Positions 1 through 8,962 are shown, counted from the stretch's first letter. The stretch is DNA of 64,000 nt from CAXMMR01 sp963692975 (GCA_963692975.2 CAXMMR010000025.1:52744-116743); one strand, 5' to 3'. Numbers and translations are program-made. The notes: generated from the sequence alone by a model not told the origin.

Positions 1-236
1 ACCTGCCACTTGGCGGTGACGGCGGCGATGTGGATGTCGCCGAAATGGCGGGCGAGCACTTTGTGGTTCTCGAAGCTGATCGGCTGGTCGCGGAAGAAGA
101 TGGCGACGTAGTCCGCCAGCGCCTGGTGCAGCTCATGGACCTGCTGGTTCGCCAGCGGCTTGGTCAGGTCGATGCCGGAGATTTCGCCGCCGATCACCGG
201 GCTGAGGGGTGTGACTGTGATGGTCTCGTAGCTCAT
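1..236 (-). CDS. TauD/TfdA-family Fe(II)/2-oxoglutarate dioxygenase (N-terminal part)
   Basis: Partial gene: the start is at 236 and the frame runs off the left edge. The 78 visible residues contain VIGGEISGIDLTKPL, a helix-rich stretch, then AIFFRDQPIS and HFGDIHI. This is the typical N-terminus of the taurine/2,4-D dioxygenase family. Such enzymes use Fe(II), O2 and 2-oxoglutarate to hydroxylate sulfonates or aromatic ethers. The HxD iron ligands lie downstream, outside the window, so the substrate cannot be inferred. It diverges from truB. Confidence 0.85.
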   Translation of the reverse strand, partial: MSYETITVTPLSPVIGGEISGIDLTKPLANQQVHELHQALADYVAIFFRDQPISFENHKVLARHFGDIHIAAVTAKWQ

Positions 237-361
237 CGCGGCTGTCCTAGGGTGTGGCGTCTTCGCATCGGGCACTAACCCGGCGTGATCGTCTTGATGA
301 CACGCGCATGGCTCCTTGCTCTTATCAAAAAAGAAGCTTTTCCTTCCAAGGTTAGTCCGCC

Positions 362-1279
362 ATGCGCCGCAAGAAGGGCCTGCCGCTCGACGGCTGGCTG
401 ATCGTCGACAAGCCCTCCGGCCTCACCAGCACCGCCGTCGTCAACCGCGTCCGCCGCGCCTTTGACGCGCAGAAGGCCGGCCATGGCGGCACGCTGGACC
501 CGCTCGCCACCGGCGTGCTGCCGATCGCCTTTGGCGCCGCCACCAAGACCGTGCCGTACGTCATGGACGGCACGAAGGTCTACCGTTTCACGCTGCGCCT
601 TGGGGAGAGCCGCGATACTGACGACGCCGACGGCCAGGTCACCGGCCGGTCCGAGCTGCGGCCGAGCGATGCCGCGCTCCGTGCCGCGCTGCCGGCGCTC
701 ACCGGCGGGATCATGCAGGTGCCGCCCGCCTTTTCCGCCCTCAAGGTCGCTGGCGAGCGCTCCTACGACATGGCGCGCGAGGGCAGGGCGGCGGTGCTGC
801 CGCCGCGGCCGGCCCGGGTCGACCGCTTCGAGCTGGTCGAGCGGCTGGGCGCCGACCTGGCCGTGTTCGAGGTGCAATCCGGCAAGGGCGTCTACATGCG
901 CGCGCTGGCCCGCGACGTCGCGCTGGCCTGCGGAACGCTTGGCCATATTACCGCGCTGCGTCGGTTGCGCGTCGGCCCGTTTCATGCCGCGCAGGCGATT
1001 TCACTGGACAAGCTGGTCCGCGCGGAGGATACCCCGCCCACTTCCCCGGACCTCCTGCTGCCCGTTCTGACCGCGCTGGCCGACATCCCGGCGCTCGCCT
1101 TGACGGAAGAGGAGGCCAAAAGCCTCGCGAACGGACAAGCCCTGTGCCTGTCCGACCTCGACGGCCACGCTCCAGCGACCGCCCCCTGCGAGGGGATCGT
1201 TCGCGCCATGGCGGGGGAGCGCGTCGTCGGCCTGTGCCGTCTCGAGGACGGGATGATCAGGTCGCAGCGCATCCTGTAA
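362..1279 (+). CDS. truB: tRNA pseudouridine(55) synthase TruB
   Basis: Converts U55 to pseudouridine in the T-loop of tRNAs. The 305 residues include DGWLIVDKPSGLTS near the N-terminus and GHGGTLDPLATGVLP, in which Asp46 is the expected catalytic nucleophile. The PPAFSALKVAGERSYDMAR segment is also typical, and the C-terminal part resembles the short PUA-like tail. It is the first gene of a truB-rpsO-pnp run, a common bacterial arrangement that ties RNA modification, ribosomes and RNA decay together. The start is the first ATG after a long AT-richer leader. Confidence 0.97.
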   Translation: MRRKKGLPLDGWLIVDKPSGLTSTAVVNRVRRAFDAQKAGHGGTLDPLATGVLPIAFGAATKTVPYVMDGTKVYRFTLRLGESRDTDDADGQVTGRSELRPSDAALRAALPALTGGIMQVPPAFSALKVAGERSYDMAREGRAAVLPPRPARVDRFELVERLGADLAVFEVQSGKGVYMRALARDVALACGTLGHITALRRLRVGPFHAAQAISLDKLVRAEDTPPTSPDLLLPVLTALADIPALALTEEEAKSLANGQALCLSDLDGHAPATAPCEGIVRAMAGERVVGLCRLEDGMIRSQRIL

Positions 1280-1300
1280 CCTCGCCACCGGAGCATCACG

Positions 1301-1570
1301 ATGTCGATCACCGCGGAGCGTCGCACGACGCTCATTTCCGACTACGCCACCGCCGCCGCGGACACCGGCAGCCCGGAGGTTCAGGTTGCCCTGCTCTCCG
1401 AGCGCATCGGCAACCTCACCGAGCACCTCAAGACGCACGCGAAGGACTTCCATTCGCGGCGCGGGCTGCTGATGATGGTGGGACGTCGGCGGCGGCTGCT
1501 CGATTACCTCAAGGGTAAGGACAGCGGTCGATATACGGCCCTCATCGGCAGGCTTGGGCTGCGCCGATAG
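1301..1570 (+). CDS. rpsO: 30S ribosomal protein S15
   Basis: Primary 16S rRNA-binding protein of the small subunit platform. At 89 residues it has the exact usual length. It carries the family signatures TGSPEVQVALLSERI, LTEHLKTHAKDFHSRRGLLMMVGRRRRLLDYL and a C-terminal YTALIGRLGLRR. It starts 21 nt after truB. It is followed by a GC-rich palindromic repeat rather than the RNase III-type leader often seen before pnp. Confidence 0.98.
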   Translation: MSITAERRTTLISDYATAAADTGSPEVQVALLSERIGNLTEHLKTHAKDFHSRRGLLMMVGRRRRLLDYLKGKDSGRYTALIGRLGLRR

Positions 1571-1574
1571 GAGG

Positions 1575-1700
1575 AAGGCAAGGGCTCTGCCCTTGACCCG
1601 CCAAGGGCCGGCGGCCCTTGGAACCCGGTTCCTTAAGTGATGGTTTCCAAAGGCCGCCGGCCTTTGGTGGGGTCAAGGGGCAAAGCCCCTTGCCTTTCTT
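1575..1700. repeat. GC-rich nested palindrome, family A, full copy
   Basis: This is the first of about a dozen related intergenic elements. An outer hairpin (GGCAAGGGCTCTGCCCTTG) is followed by an inner hairpin (CCAAGGGCCGGCGGCCCTTGG) and a short spacer. The same two hairpins then return in inverted order, the inner one at about 1647-1667 and the outer ending near 1696. The whole element is therefore one large imperfect palindrome built of small ones. Here it separates rpsO from pnp, where it could affect mRNA processing. Confidence 0.85.
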
Positions 1701-1784
1701 ACCGGCGTCTCCGGCCACATGGACGAAATCCCTCGCCCATGCAGTCCGAGACGCCGTCCCGCAGACAAAGAAGGATGGTTCTAG

Positions 1785-3941
1785 ATGTTCAATCACTTCC
1801 GCAAGGAGCTCGACTGGGGCGGGCGCAAGCTCGTCCTTGAGACCGGCAAGATGGCGCGCCAGGCCGACGGCGCGGTGCTGGTCAGCTACGGCGAGACGAT
1901 CGTGCTGTGCACCGCCGTCGGCGTTCGCCACGTCAAGGCGGGGCAGGACTTCTTCCCGCTCACCGTCAACTACCAGGAGAAGACTTACGCGGCCGGCAAG
2001 ATCCCCGGCGGCTTCTTCAAGCGCGAGGGCCGTCCGAGCGAGAAGGAGGTGCTGGTCAGCCGCCTGATCGACCGGCCGATCCGGCCGCTCTTCCCCGAGG
2101 GCTTCCGCCACGAGGTCCAGGTCGTCGCCACCGTGCTCAGCCACGACATGGAGAACGACCCCGACATCGTCGCCCTGGTCGGCTGCTCGGCCGCGCTGAC
2201 CCTCTCGGGCATTCCCTTCTTCGGCCCGGTCGCGGCCGCCCGCGTCGGCTATGTCGAGGGCGCCTACGTGCTGAACCCGACGACCTCGCAGATGAAGGGC
2301 GCGACGCTCGATCTCGTCGTCGCCGGCACACAGGACGGCGTGCTGATGGTCGAGAGCGAGGCCCGCGAGCTCGACGAGGCGACCATGCTCGGCGCCGTCA
2401 CCTTCGGCCACGAGCACTTCCAGCCGGTGATCCAGGCGATCATCGAGCTCGCCGAGCATGCCGCGAAGGAGCCCTGGGCGCTCGCCGAGCCGTCCGAGGA
2501 GCAGGCCAAGCTCAAGCACCGCATTGACGAACTCGCCCGCGCCTCGATCGCCGAGGCCTACCAGGAGCGCGTGAAGCAGGTCCGCTACGAGAAGGTCGGT
2601 CAAGCCAAGAAGGCGGCGACCGAGACGCTGGTGGCCGAGGGCCACCCGGCCGACAAGGCCAAGCCGCTGTTCAAGGAGCTTGAGGCGGACATCGTCCGCA
2701 ACGCGATCCTGGAGACAGGCCTGCGCATCGATGGGCGCGACACCAAGACGGTGCGCCCGATCGTGGCCGAAGTCGGCGTGCTGCCGCGCGCCCACGGCTC
2801 CGCCCTGTTCACCCGCGGCGAGACCCAGGCGTTGTGCGTGGCCACCCTCGGCACCGCGTCGGACGAGCAGATCATCGACAGCCTGGAGGGCGAGAGCCGC
2901 GCCAACTTCCTGCTGCACTACAACTTCCCGCCGTTCTCGGTCGGCGAGGCCGGCCGCATGGGAAGCCCGGGCCGGCGCGAGATCGGCCATGGCAAGCTGG
3001 CCTGGCGCGCCCTGCGTCCGCTGCTGCCGGGGAAGGACAAGTTCCCCTACACCGTGCGCCTGGTCTCCGAGATTCTGGAGAGCAACGGATCGTCCTCGAT
3101 GGCGACCGTGTGCGGCTGCTCGCTCGCTTTGATGGACGCCGGCGCGCCGATGGAGCGCCCGGTGGCCGGCATCGCCATGGGGCTGATCAAGGAGGACCGC
3201 GGCTTCGCCGTGCTCTCCGACATCCTCGGCGACGAGGACCATCTGGGCGACATGGACTTCAAGGTGGCCGGCACCGAGACCGGCATCACCGCCTTGCAGA
3301 TGGACATCAAGATCACCTCGATCACCGCCGAAATCATGCGGGTGGCGCTCGAGCAGGCGCGTGACGGCCGGCTGCACATCCTCGGCGAGATGGCCAAGGC
3401 ACTGACGGGCGCCCGCGGCGGCGTCGCTGCCACGGCGCCGCGCATCACGGTCATCAACGTGCCGAAGGAGAAGATCCGAGAGGTCATCGGCACCGGCGGC
3501 AAGGTGATCCGCGAGATCGTCGAGTATTCGGGCGCCAAGGTCGACATCGAGGATGACGGCACGATCAAGATCGCCTCGACCAGCGAGGAGGCAACGCAAA
3601 AGGCGCTCGACCGCATCCGCGGCATCGTCGCCGAGCCCGAGGTGGGCGTGATCTACCTCGGCAAGGTGGTCAAGACGGCCGATTTCGGCGCCTTCGTCAA
3701 CTTCCTCGGCTCGCGCGACGGCCTCGTGCACATCAGCGAGCTGACCCAGGGCCGAGTCAACAAGACCGCCGACGTGGTCTCGGTCGGCCAGTCCGTGCGG
3801 GTCAAGGTCATGGGCTTCGATGACCGCGGCAAGGTCAAGCTGTCGATGCGCGTCGTCGACCAGGAGACCGGCGAGGACATCTCCGAGCGCGTCGGCCCGA
3901 AGGGCGGCGCCGGCCGCCCGCGCGACGAGGCCGCCGAGTAG
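1785..3941 (+). CDS. pnp: Polyribonucleotide nucleotidyltransferase (PNPase)
   Basis: Phosphorolytic 3'-5' exoribonuclease of the RNA degradosome. The 718 residues match the family length. Two RNase PH-like domains carry FFKREGRPSEKEVLVSRLID and, in the second, DGRDTKTVRPI and FTRGETQAL. A KH domain begins near residue 558 (VIGTGGKVIREI) and an S1 domain near residue 620 (GVIYLGKVVKTADFGAFV). The C-terminal tail is short and glycine/arginine-rich. The start ATG follows a weak purine stretch 215 nt after rpsO, with a palindromic repeat between. Confidence 0.98.
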   Translation: MFNHFRKELDWGGRKLVLETGKMARQADGAVLVSYGETIVLCTAVGVRHVKAGQDFFPLTVNYQEKTYAAGKIPGGFFKREGRPSEKEVLVSRLIDRPIRPLFPEGFRHEVQVVATVLSHDMENDPDIVALVGCSAALTLSGIPFFGPVAAARVGYVEGAYVLNPTTSQMKGATLDLVVAGTQDGVLMVESEARELDEATMLGAVTFGHEHFQPVIQAIIELAEHAAKEPWALAEPSEEQAKLKHRIDELARASIAEAYQERVKQVRYEKVGQAKKAATETLVAEGHPADKAKPLFKELEADIVRNAILETGLRIDGRDTKTVRPIVAEVGVLPRAHGSALFTRGETQALCVATLGTASDEQIIDSLEGESRANFLLHYNFPPFSVGEAGRMGSPGRREIGHGKLAWRALRPLLPGKDKFPYTVRLVSEILESNGSSSMATVCGCSLALMDAGAPMERPVAGIAMGLIKEDRGFAVLSDILGDEDHLGDMDFKVAGTETGITALQMDIKITSITAEIMRVALEQARDGRLHILGEMAKALTGARGGVAATAPRITVINVPKEKIREVIGTGGKVIREIVEYSGAKVDIEDDGTIKIASTSEEATQKALDRIRGIVAEPEVGVIYLGKVVKTADFGAFVNFLGSRDGLVHISELTQGRVNKTADVVSVGQSVRVKVMGFDDRGKVKLSMRVVDQETGEDISERVGPKGGAGRPRDEAAE

Positions 3942-4034
3942 CCTGCCGGCAGTGGCGGATCCGGGGCGCCCGCATCTTGTCGGGCTACCCGGCCGTATCC
4001 ATTACAATTATGTTAGGCGGCCGAGGGCGGAACG

Positions 4035-5444
4035 ATGAAGACGATCAACGCCATCCGCATGGGCGGCGCCGAGGTGTTGCCGTTGGTCGAAGGTGGCAAG
4101 GGTGTTGCCGTCAGCAACGGCATCTCGTCCGGCCACTGGGCCGCCGCCGGCGGCGCCGGCACCTTCAGCGCCGTCAATGCCGACAGCTACGACGAAGACG
4201 GCTCCATCCGACCGCAGCTCTATCATGGCCGCACCCGCCGCGAGCGCCACGAGGAGCTGGTGACGTACGCGATCGAAGGCGGCATCACCCAGGCGCGCCA
4301 GGCGCACGAGCTCGCCGGCGGCCGCGGCCGCATCCACGCCAACATTCTGTGGGAAATGGGTGGCGCCGAACGCGTCATCACCGGCGTGCTCGAAGGCGCG
4401 CGCGGCCTGATCAACGGGCTCACCTGCGGCGCCGGCATGCCCTATCGCCTGTCCGAGATCGCCGCCCGCTTCGGCGTGCACTACTATCCGATCGTCTCCT
4501 CCGCGCGCGCCTTCTCGGCGCTGTGGAAGCGCGCCTACCACAAGGCCGCCAACCTGCTCGGCGGCGTCGTCTACGAAGACCCCTGGCTCGCCGGCGGTCA
4601 TAACGGCCTGTCGAACAGCGAAGACCCGACCAAGCCGGAGCCGCCGTTTAACCGCGTGCTCGCGCTGCGCCGCCAAATGCGCGCCTTCGGCCTCGACGAC
4701 ACCCCGATCATCATGGCCGGCGGCGTCTGGTGGCTTGAGGAGTGGGAGGACTGGATCGACAACCCCGAGCTCGGGCCGATCGCCTTCCAGTTCGGCACCC
4801 GGCCGCTGCTCACCACCGAAAGCCCGATCGGCGAGGAGTGGAAGCAGCGCCTGTTGCACCTCAAGCACGGCGACGTCTTCCTCAATCATTTCAGCCCGAC
4901 CGGCTTCTACTCCAGCGCCATCAACAACGCCTTCATGGAGGAGCTGCGCGGCCGCAGCGAGCGCCAGGTCGCCTACACCGCCGAGCCGGTCGGCGAGCAC
5001 GTCGCCGAATACGGCGTCGGCCCGCGCGGCCGCAAGGTCTATCTCACAGCCACCGATCGCCACCACGTGGGCGTCTGGGAACGCCTGGGCTTTACCGAAG
5101 CCCTGCGCACGCCCGACCTCACGCTGGTCTTCGTCACCCCCGAAAAGGCGGCCGAGATCCAGGCCGACCAGGTCGCCTGCATGGGCTGCCTCAGCCAGTG
5201 CCGGTTCTCGAACTGGAGCCAGGCGGAACCGAGTTACACCAATGGCAAGAAGGCCGACCCGCGCAGCTTCTGCATCCAAAAGACGCTGCAGGAGATCGGC
5301 CATACCGACACGCCCGAGGCCGCCGACAACAACCTGATGTTCGGCGGCCACAACGCCTACCGATTTGCCTCGGACCCGTTCTACGGCAACGGCTTCATCC
5401 CGACGGTGAAGCAGCTCATGGAGCGGATCCTGACGGGACGGTGA
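4035..5444 (+). CDS. Nitronate monooxygenase / 2-nitropropane dioxygenase-like flavoprotein
   Basis: A 469-residue FMN-dependent TIM-barrel protein of the NMO/enoyl-reductase-like group. The N-terminus has GVAVSNGISSGHWAAAGGAGTFSAV; the middle has HYYPIVSSARAFSALWKR and IIMAGGVWW, probably FMN-phosphate binding. The C-terminal third has a compact cysteine cluster at about C382, C385 and C389 (CMGCLSQC), which simple NMOs lack. Members of this long subgroup are often labelled nitronate monooxygenase, but the real substrate is unknown. The cluster might bind a metal or Fe-S centre (inference). Confidence 0.8.
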   Translation: MKTINAIRMGGAEVLPLVEGGKGVAVSNGISSGHWAAAGGAGTFSAVNADSYDEDGSIRPQLYHGRTRRERHEELVTYAIEGGITQARQAHELAGGRGRIHANILWEMGGAERVITGVLEGARGLINGLTCGAGMPYRLSEIAARFGVHYYPIVSSARAFSALWKRAYHKAANLLGGVVYEDPWLAGGHNGLSNSEDPTKPEPPFNRVLALRRQMRAFGLDDTPIIMAGGVWWLEEWEDWIDNPELGPIAFQFGTRPLLTTESPIGEEWKQRLLHLKHGDVFLNHFSPTGFYSSAINNAFMEELRGRSERQVAYTAEPVGEHVAEYGVGPRGRKVYLTATDRHHVGVWERLGFTEALRTPDLTLVFVTPEKAAEIQADQVACMGCLSQCRFSNWSQAEPSYTNGKKADPRSFCIQKTLQEIGHTDTPEAADNNLMFGGHNAYRFASDPFYGNGFIPTVKQLMERILTGR

Positions 5445-5449
5445 AGCAA

Positions 5450-5611
5450 GGAAGGCCAGGGGCTTTGCCCCTGGACCCCATTAAAGGCGAAGCCTTTAAA
5501 TCCATTCGTTGGTCATGCCGAGGGATGGGGGTCCGGGGCCTCAGGCCCCGTCGTGCGAATGCACGCTGACGCATGACGGTGTCCAGAGGCAGAGCCTCTG
5601 GCCTTCCTTCC
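5450..5611. repeat. Family A repeat, full copy with nested 28-nt module
   Basis: Left half at 5450-5505: outer hairpin CCAGGGGCTTTGCCCCTGG, then AAAGGCGAAGCCTTT. The right half at about 5528-5611 is inverted and ends in CCAGAGGCAGAGCCTCTGG. A 28-nt module (5550-5577, GTCGTGCG...GCATGAC) interrupts the right half; related modules recur in two other copies. It lies between convergent genes. Confidence 0.85.
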
Positions 5612-5615
5612 TGAC

Positions 5616-6098
5616 CTAAAGCGCCGCCAGCACGCTCTCTGCCTTGCTCACGCCGAAATCGCCCGGCGGCTCGACGCCCAGATGGGTGATCTTGAGGTTG
5701 TCGGCGACCAGGGCGAAGCGTTGGCAGCGTATGCCGAGGCCCCGATTGGTCAGGTCGAGCTCGAGGCCAAGCGCGTGGGTAAAGGCGCAGGAGCCGTCGG
5801 CGACCAGCGTGATCGTGTCGCCTAGCTCGTTGGCCTTGCCCCAGGCGCCCATGACGAAGACGTCGTTCACCGCCATGCAGGCGACCATCTCGACGCCCTT
5901 GTCCTTGAAGGCGGCGAGGTTCTGCACGAAGCCAGGGAGGTGCTGGGCGGTGCAGGTCGGGGTGAAGGCGCCCGGCACGCCGAACAGCACCACGAGCTTG
6001 CCGCCGAACACCTCCTCGGTCGAAAACTCGTGCGGCCCGTCCTGGGTCGCCAGCGTCAGCTTCACCGACGGCAGCGTGTCGCCCACCTTGATCGTCAC
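5616..6098 (-). CDS. Peroxiredoxin, Prx5/AhpC-TSA (redoxin) family
   Basis: Thiol peroxidase that reduces H2O2 and organic hydroperoxides. The 160 residues carry the Prx5 active-site motif PGAFTPTC with peroxidatic Cys49. They also contain VNDVFVMGAW and the DGSCAFTHALGLELDL segment. A second Cys near 104 (SCAFT) and one in RCQRF are candidates for resolving partners, probably with glutaredoxin or glutathione as reductant (family knowledge). It is convergent with the nitronate monooxygenase gene and divergent from yqgE. Confidence 0.93.
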   Translation of the reverse strand: MTIKVGDTLPSVKLTLATQDGPHEFSTEEVFGGKLVVLFGVPGAFTPTCTAQHLPGFVQNLAAFKDKGVEMVACMAVNDVFVMGAWGKANELGDTITLVADGSCAFTHALGLELDLTNRGLGIRCQRFALVADNLKITHLGVEPPGDFGVSKAESVLAAL

Positions 6099-6281
6099 CG
6101 TCGCGTCCCCTCGTGCGTTGCCATGACGCAGATGTAATGGCGGATCGCTGATGAGTCACGTTGTGCAACTGTGCTTGTCGGCGGTCGACGTGCTCCAATT
6201 TTAGGATCGTGGATGGCCGTCCCCGGCGCGACGGCGATGTGTCGACACTGCGATTGATCTGCCAGCGAGGTCGTTTGAACA

Positions 6282-6986
6282 ATGGATGAGAAGCCGCTCC
6301 GCCGACGCAAGCCGCGGCTCGTGGCGCCTGCTCCGGCCCAGCACGGGGATGCGAGCCCGGCTCGGGCTGCTGCGGGCTCGCTCGGTATTGCGGCCGGGCC
6401 CGGGATCGGGATCGGGGCGCTGGGATTGCAGCCGGCGACGCTGACCGGCCAGTTGCTGATCGCCATGCCCAGCATCGACACGCCGTATTTCAATCGCAGC
6501 GTCATCTATATCTGCGCCCACACCGCCGAGGGGGCGATGGGCATCGTGTTGAACAGCCCGCTGGACAGCCCCAGCTTCGACGACCTGCTGGCTCAGCTCG
6601 GCGTCGCGCCGACCCCGCCGAACCGCCGGGTGGCGCTGTGCAAGGGCGGCCCGGTGGAGAGCGCCCGCGGCTTCGTGCTGCACACCGCAGACTGGACCGG
6701 CGACGGCTCGCTGGTGGTCGACGAGGCGGTGGCGTTGACGGCGAGCCTGGACGTGCTGAAGGCGATCGCCGATGGCGGCGGGCCGCGCGAGGGGCTGCTC
6801 GCGCTCGGCTATGCCGGCTGGGGCCCGGGCCAGCTCGACGAGGAGATGCAGCGCAATGCCTGGCTGTCGGCGCCGGCCAACGTGGCCCTGGTGTTCGACG
6901 CCGACCACGCGACCAAGTGGCGCCGCGCGCTGGCGGTGCTGAAGGTCGACCCGCTCGTGCTATCCCCCGCCGCCGGCCACGCCTGA
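6282..6986 (+). CDS. YqgE/AlgH family protein (DUF179)
   Basis: Conserved protein of unknown biochemical role. The family domain starts at about residue 59 (GQLLIAMPSIDTPYFNRSVIYICAH) and continues through GAMGIVLNSP, GGPVESARGFVLH and LALGYAGWGPGQLDEEM. The protein has 234 residues against about 190 in most homologues. The first ~58 residues are a low-complexity Ala/Gly/Pro extension, so a later start cannot be excluded. Its stop codon abuts a large inverted repeat. Confidence 0.9.
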   Translation: MDEKPLRRRKPRLVAPAPAQHGDASPARAAAGSLGIAAGPGIGIGALGLQPATLTGQLLIAMPSIDTPYFNRSVIYICAHTAEGAMGIVLNSPLDSPSFDDLLAQLGVAPTPPNRRVALCKGGPVESARGFVLHTADWTGDGSLVVDEAVALTASLDVLKAIADGGGPREGLLALGYAGWGPGQLDEEMQRNAWLSAPANVALVFDADHATKWRRALAVLKVDPLVLSPAAGHA

Positions 6987-7128
6987 GAGCCGGTTCGATA
7001 ATGCTACTAGGGTGGTCATCTGGCGCGCCTTTCTGCGCTTCCGGTCCTCACGGCCAGACGGCCGCTCCGGTCCGGTTCTCGAAAGACGCGCCAGCTGACT
7101 CACCCTAGCGCATTCTCGAACCGGCTCT
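6986..7128. repeat. 143-nt MITE-like inverted repeat
   Basis: Two ~48-nt arms (6986-7033 and 7081-7128) are inverted copies with only a handful of mismatches. Both start with AGAGCCGGTTCGA and end with CTTTC next to a 47-nt centre. The first arm begins at the last base of the yqgE stop codon. No coding capacity is visible. The structure fits a non-autonomous mobile element or a strong RNA hairpin. No target-site duplication is obvious. Confidence 0.8.
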
Positions 7129-7143
7129 GGTTGGTGCAGTTGT

Positions 7144-7190
7144 TGGGCAAAGGTTTTTGGTTCTTTTTTGCAAAAAAGAACCGCTTGCCT
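7144..7190. repeat. A/T-tract palindrome, family B, right-half copy
   Basis: Contains a perfect 24-nt palindrome at 7160-7183 (GGTTCTTTTTTG, then its complement). It is preceded by CAAAGGTTTTT and followed by CGCTTGCCTT. The order matches the right half of the composite elements at 39251 and 56701. It lies upstream of the proline iminopeptidase gene and could act as an intrinsic terminator. Confidence 0.75.
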
Positions 7191-7254
7191 TCTGGCGCCG
7201 CAAACCGCCGGCTTCGTTCGTTGCCCAACGCCACGCCTGCGATAGATTGATGGT

Positions 7255-8205
7255 ATGCCGCGCGGTGACCTCTTCCCTGACATAGGGCCGTTCCAGACAG
7301 GTTACCTGCCGCTCTCGGGCGGTCACATCATGTACTGGGAGCAGGTCGGCAATCCGCGTGGGCGGCCGGTGCTGTTCCTGCATGGCGGGCCGGGGGCGGG
7401 GGCGGGCGTCGTGCATCGACGCTTCTTCGACCCGGCGCATTGGCGGGTGGTGATCTTCGACCAGCGCGGCGCCGGCCGCTCCCGCCCGCTCGGCCTGCTC
7501 GCCGGCAACACCACCCAGGCGCTGGTCGAGGACATCGAGGCGCTGCGCCGCTATCTCGACATCAACAGCTGGCTGGTGTTCGGCGGCTCCTGGGGATCGA
7601 CCCTGGCGCTCGCCTACGCCCAGGCGCACGCGGCGCACGTCGCCGGCCTGGTGCTGCGCGGCGTCTTTCTCGGCCGGCGCAGCGAGGTCGACTGGTTCCT
7701 GCACGGCCTCGCCGCGATCTTCCCTGACGCGCACGCCGCCTTCGTCGGCTTTCTGCCCGAGGCGGAGCGCGGCGACGTGCTCGGCTCCTACCTGCGCCGG
7801 CTGTGCGACCCCGATCCAAGCGTGCACATGCAGGCCGCGCGCGCCTGGTCGGTCTATGAGGGCTCCTGCAGCACCCTGCTGCCCAGCCCGGAGACGGTGA
7901 GCTCGTTCTCGCAGGACCGCACCGCCCTCGGACTCGCCCGCATCGAGGCCTACTACTTCGCCAACGACTTGTTCCTGACGCCGGCGGGCCTGCTCGGCGG
8001 CATGCACCGGATCGGCCACATCCCGGGCGAGATCGTGCAGGGCCGCTACGACATGGTCTGCCCCGCCACCTCCGCCTTCGAGCTGGCGGCTTCCTGGCCT
8101 TCCGCCCGGCTCACCGTGATCCCCGATGCCGGCCATTCGGCGCTGGAGCCTGGCATCCGTCGCGCCTTGGTCGCGGCGGTGGAGCGCTTTCGCTACGCGC
8201 GCTGA
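7255..8205 (+). CDS. pip: Proline iminopeptidase (prolyl aminopeptidase), S33 family
   Basis: Cytosolic alpha/beta hydrolase that removes N-terminal proline from peptides. The 316 residues show HGGPGAG (oxyanion hole), DQRGAGRS, and the nucleophile elbow GGSWGS with Ser112. The expected acid is Asp266 (GRYDMVCP) and the catalytic His is His294 (DAGHSALEP). Length and order match the family. There is no signal peptide. Confidence 0.95.
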   Translation: MPRGDLFPDIGPFQTGYLPLSGGHIMYWEQVGNPRGRPVLFLHGGPGAGAGVVHRRFFDPAHWRVVIFDQRGAGRSRPLGLLAGNTTQALVEDIEALRRYLDINSWLVFGGSWGSTLALAYAQAHAAHVAGLVLRGVFLGRRSEVDWFLHGLAAIFPDAHAAFVGFLPEAERGDVLGSYLRRLCDPDPSVHMQAARAWSVYEGSCSTLLPSPETVSSFSQDRTALGLARIEAYYFANDLFLTPAGLLGGMHRIGHIPGEIVQGRYDMVCPATSAFELAASWPSARLTVIPDAGHSALEPGIRRALVAAVERFRYAR

Positions 8206-8377
8206 GTACGGCAAGGCGACGGGCGCCGCTTACCGGTCCGATGCAAGGCCTCCGGGGTCCGCAGGAGGCGTGGCCCTGCCCTGTCTTTCCATAACGCCTG
8301 AACGTACTCCCCTGTCTTGCGTTGGCGCTCCGACAGCGGCCGCTTGTTGCGACGCCGCTTGGAGACAGCTTACCGCC

Positions 8378-8962
8378 ATGAACCGTTCGATCCTTCTGCT
8401 GACACTGTCCGCGATGCTGCCCATCGCCGCCTGCTCCTCCGACAAGCCGCAGCCGGTCGCAACCGAAGCGCCCCCGCCGCCGGCCGTCGCGGCGGCTGAC
8501 CAGAGCTTTGCCATGACCGCGGCCGCGGGCGGGCTGGCCGAGATCCAGGCGGCGCAGCTCGCCCAGACCAAGGACAAGCGCGGCTCGGTGAAGGCCTATG
8601 CCGACCTGATGATCAAGGACCACACCACGGCCGACCAGCAGCTAATGCAGATCGCCCAGCAGAAGGGCATCACCCTACCGACGGCGCCGACCGACGAGCA
8701 GGAAGCCATGTACACCAAGCTGCAGGGCGAGACCGGCCGCGAGTTCAACCATGACTACGTCGCCGGGCAGGTGGAGGACCACAAGTCGATGCTGGCGACA
8801 TTCCAGGCCGAGGCGCAGAACGGCGCCGACCCGGACTTGAAGGCGTTCGCGACGCAGACCGTGCCGATCATCCAGCATCACCTGACGGTGGCCGAAAAGC
8901 TGTATGGCCGCGGCATGCCCACCCATCATCACGTCCGCCACCACCGGACCTCCGCCACCTAG
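8378..8962 (+). CDS. DUF4142 lipoprotein
   Basis: A 194-residue exported protein. A lipoprotein signal ends in the lipobox IAAC (Cys at about residue 20). It is followed by a Pro/Ala-rich linker and a helical DUF4142 domain (QSFAMTAAAGGLAEIQAAQLA, YADLMIKDHTTADQQL, HKSMLATFQAEAQ). The tail is His-rich (THHHVRHH). DUF4142 is a ferritin-like four-helix fold of unknown function, found in periplasmic stress-associated proteins. The start was chosen at MNRSILLL because of the GGAGACAG ribosome-binding site and the signal peptide. The frame is open further upstream but overlaps pip. Confidence 0.88.
   Translation: MNRSILLLTLSAMLPIAACSSDKPQPVATEAPPPPAVAAADQSFAMTAAAGGLAEIQAAQLAQTKDKRGSVKAYADLMIKDHTTADQQLMQIAQQKGITLPTAPTDEQEAMYTKLQGETGREFNHDYVAGQVEDHKSMLATFQAEAQNGADPDLKAFATQTVPIIQHHLTVAEKLYGRGMPTHHHVRHHRTSAT

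Noticed and set aside
1542..3731. Long minus-strand open frame opposite pnp
   Set aside because: Composition is that of an antisense shadow; pnp is unmistakable on the plus strand.
8126..8377. In-frame upstream extension of the DUF4142 gene
   Set aside because: It overlaps pip and lacks family similarity; the lipoprotein signal peptide and ribosome-binding site at 8378 define the start.
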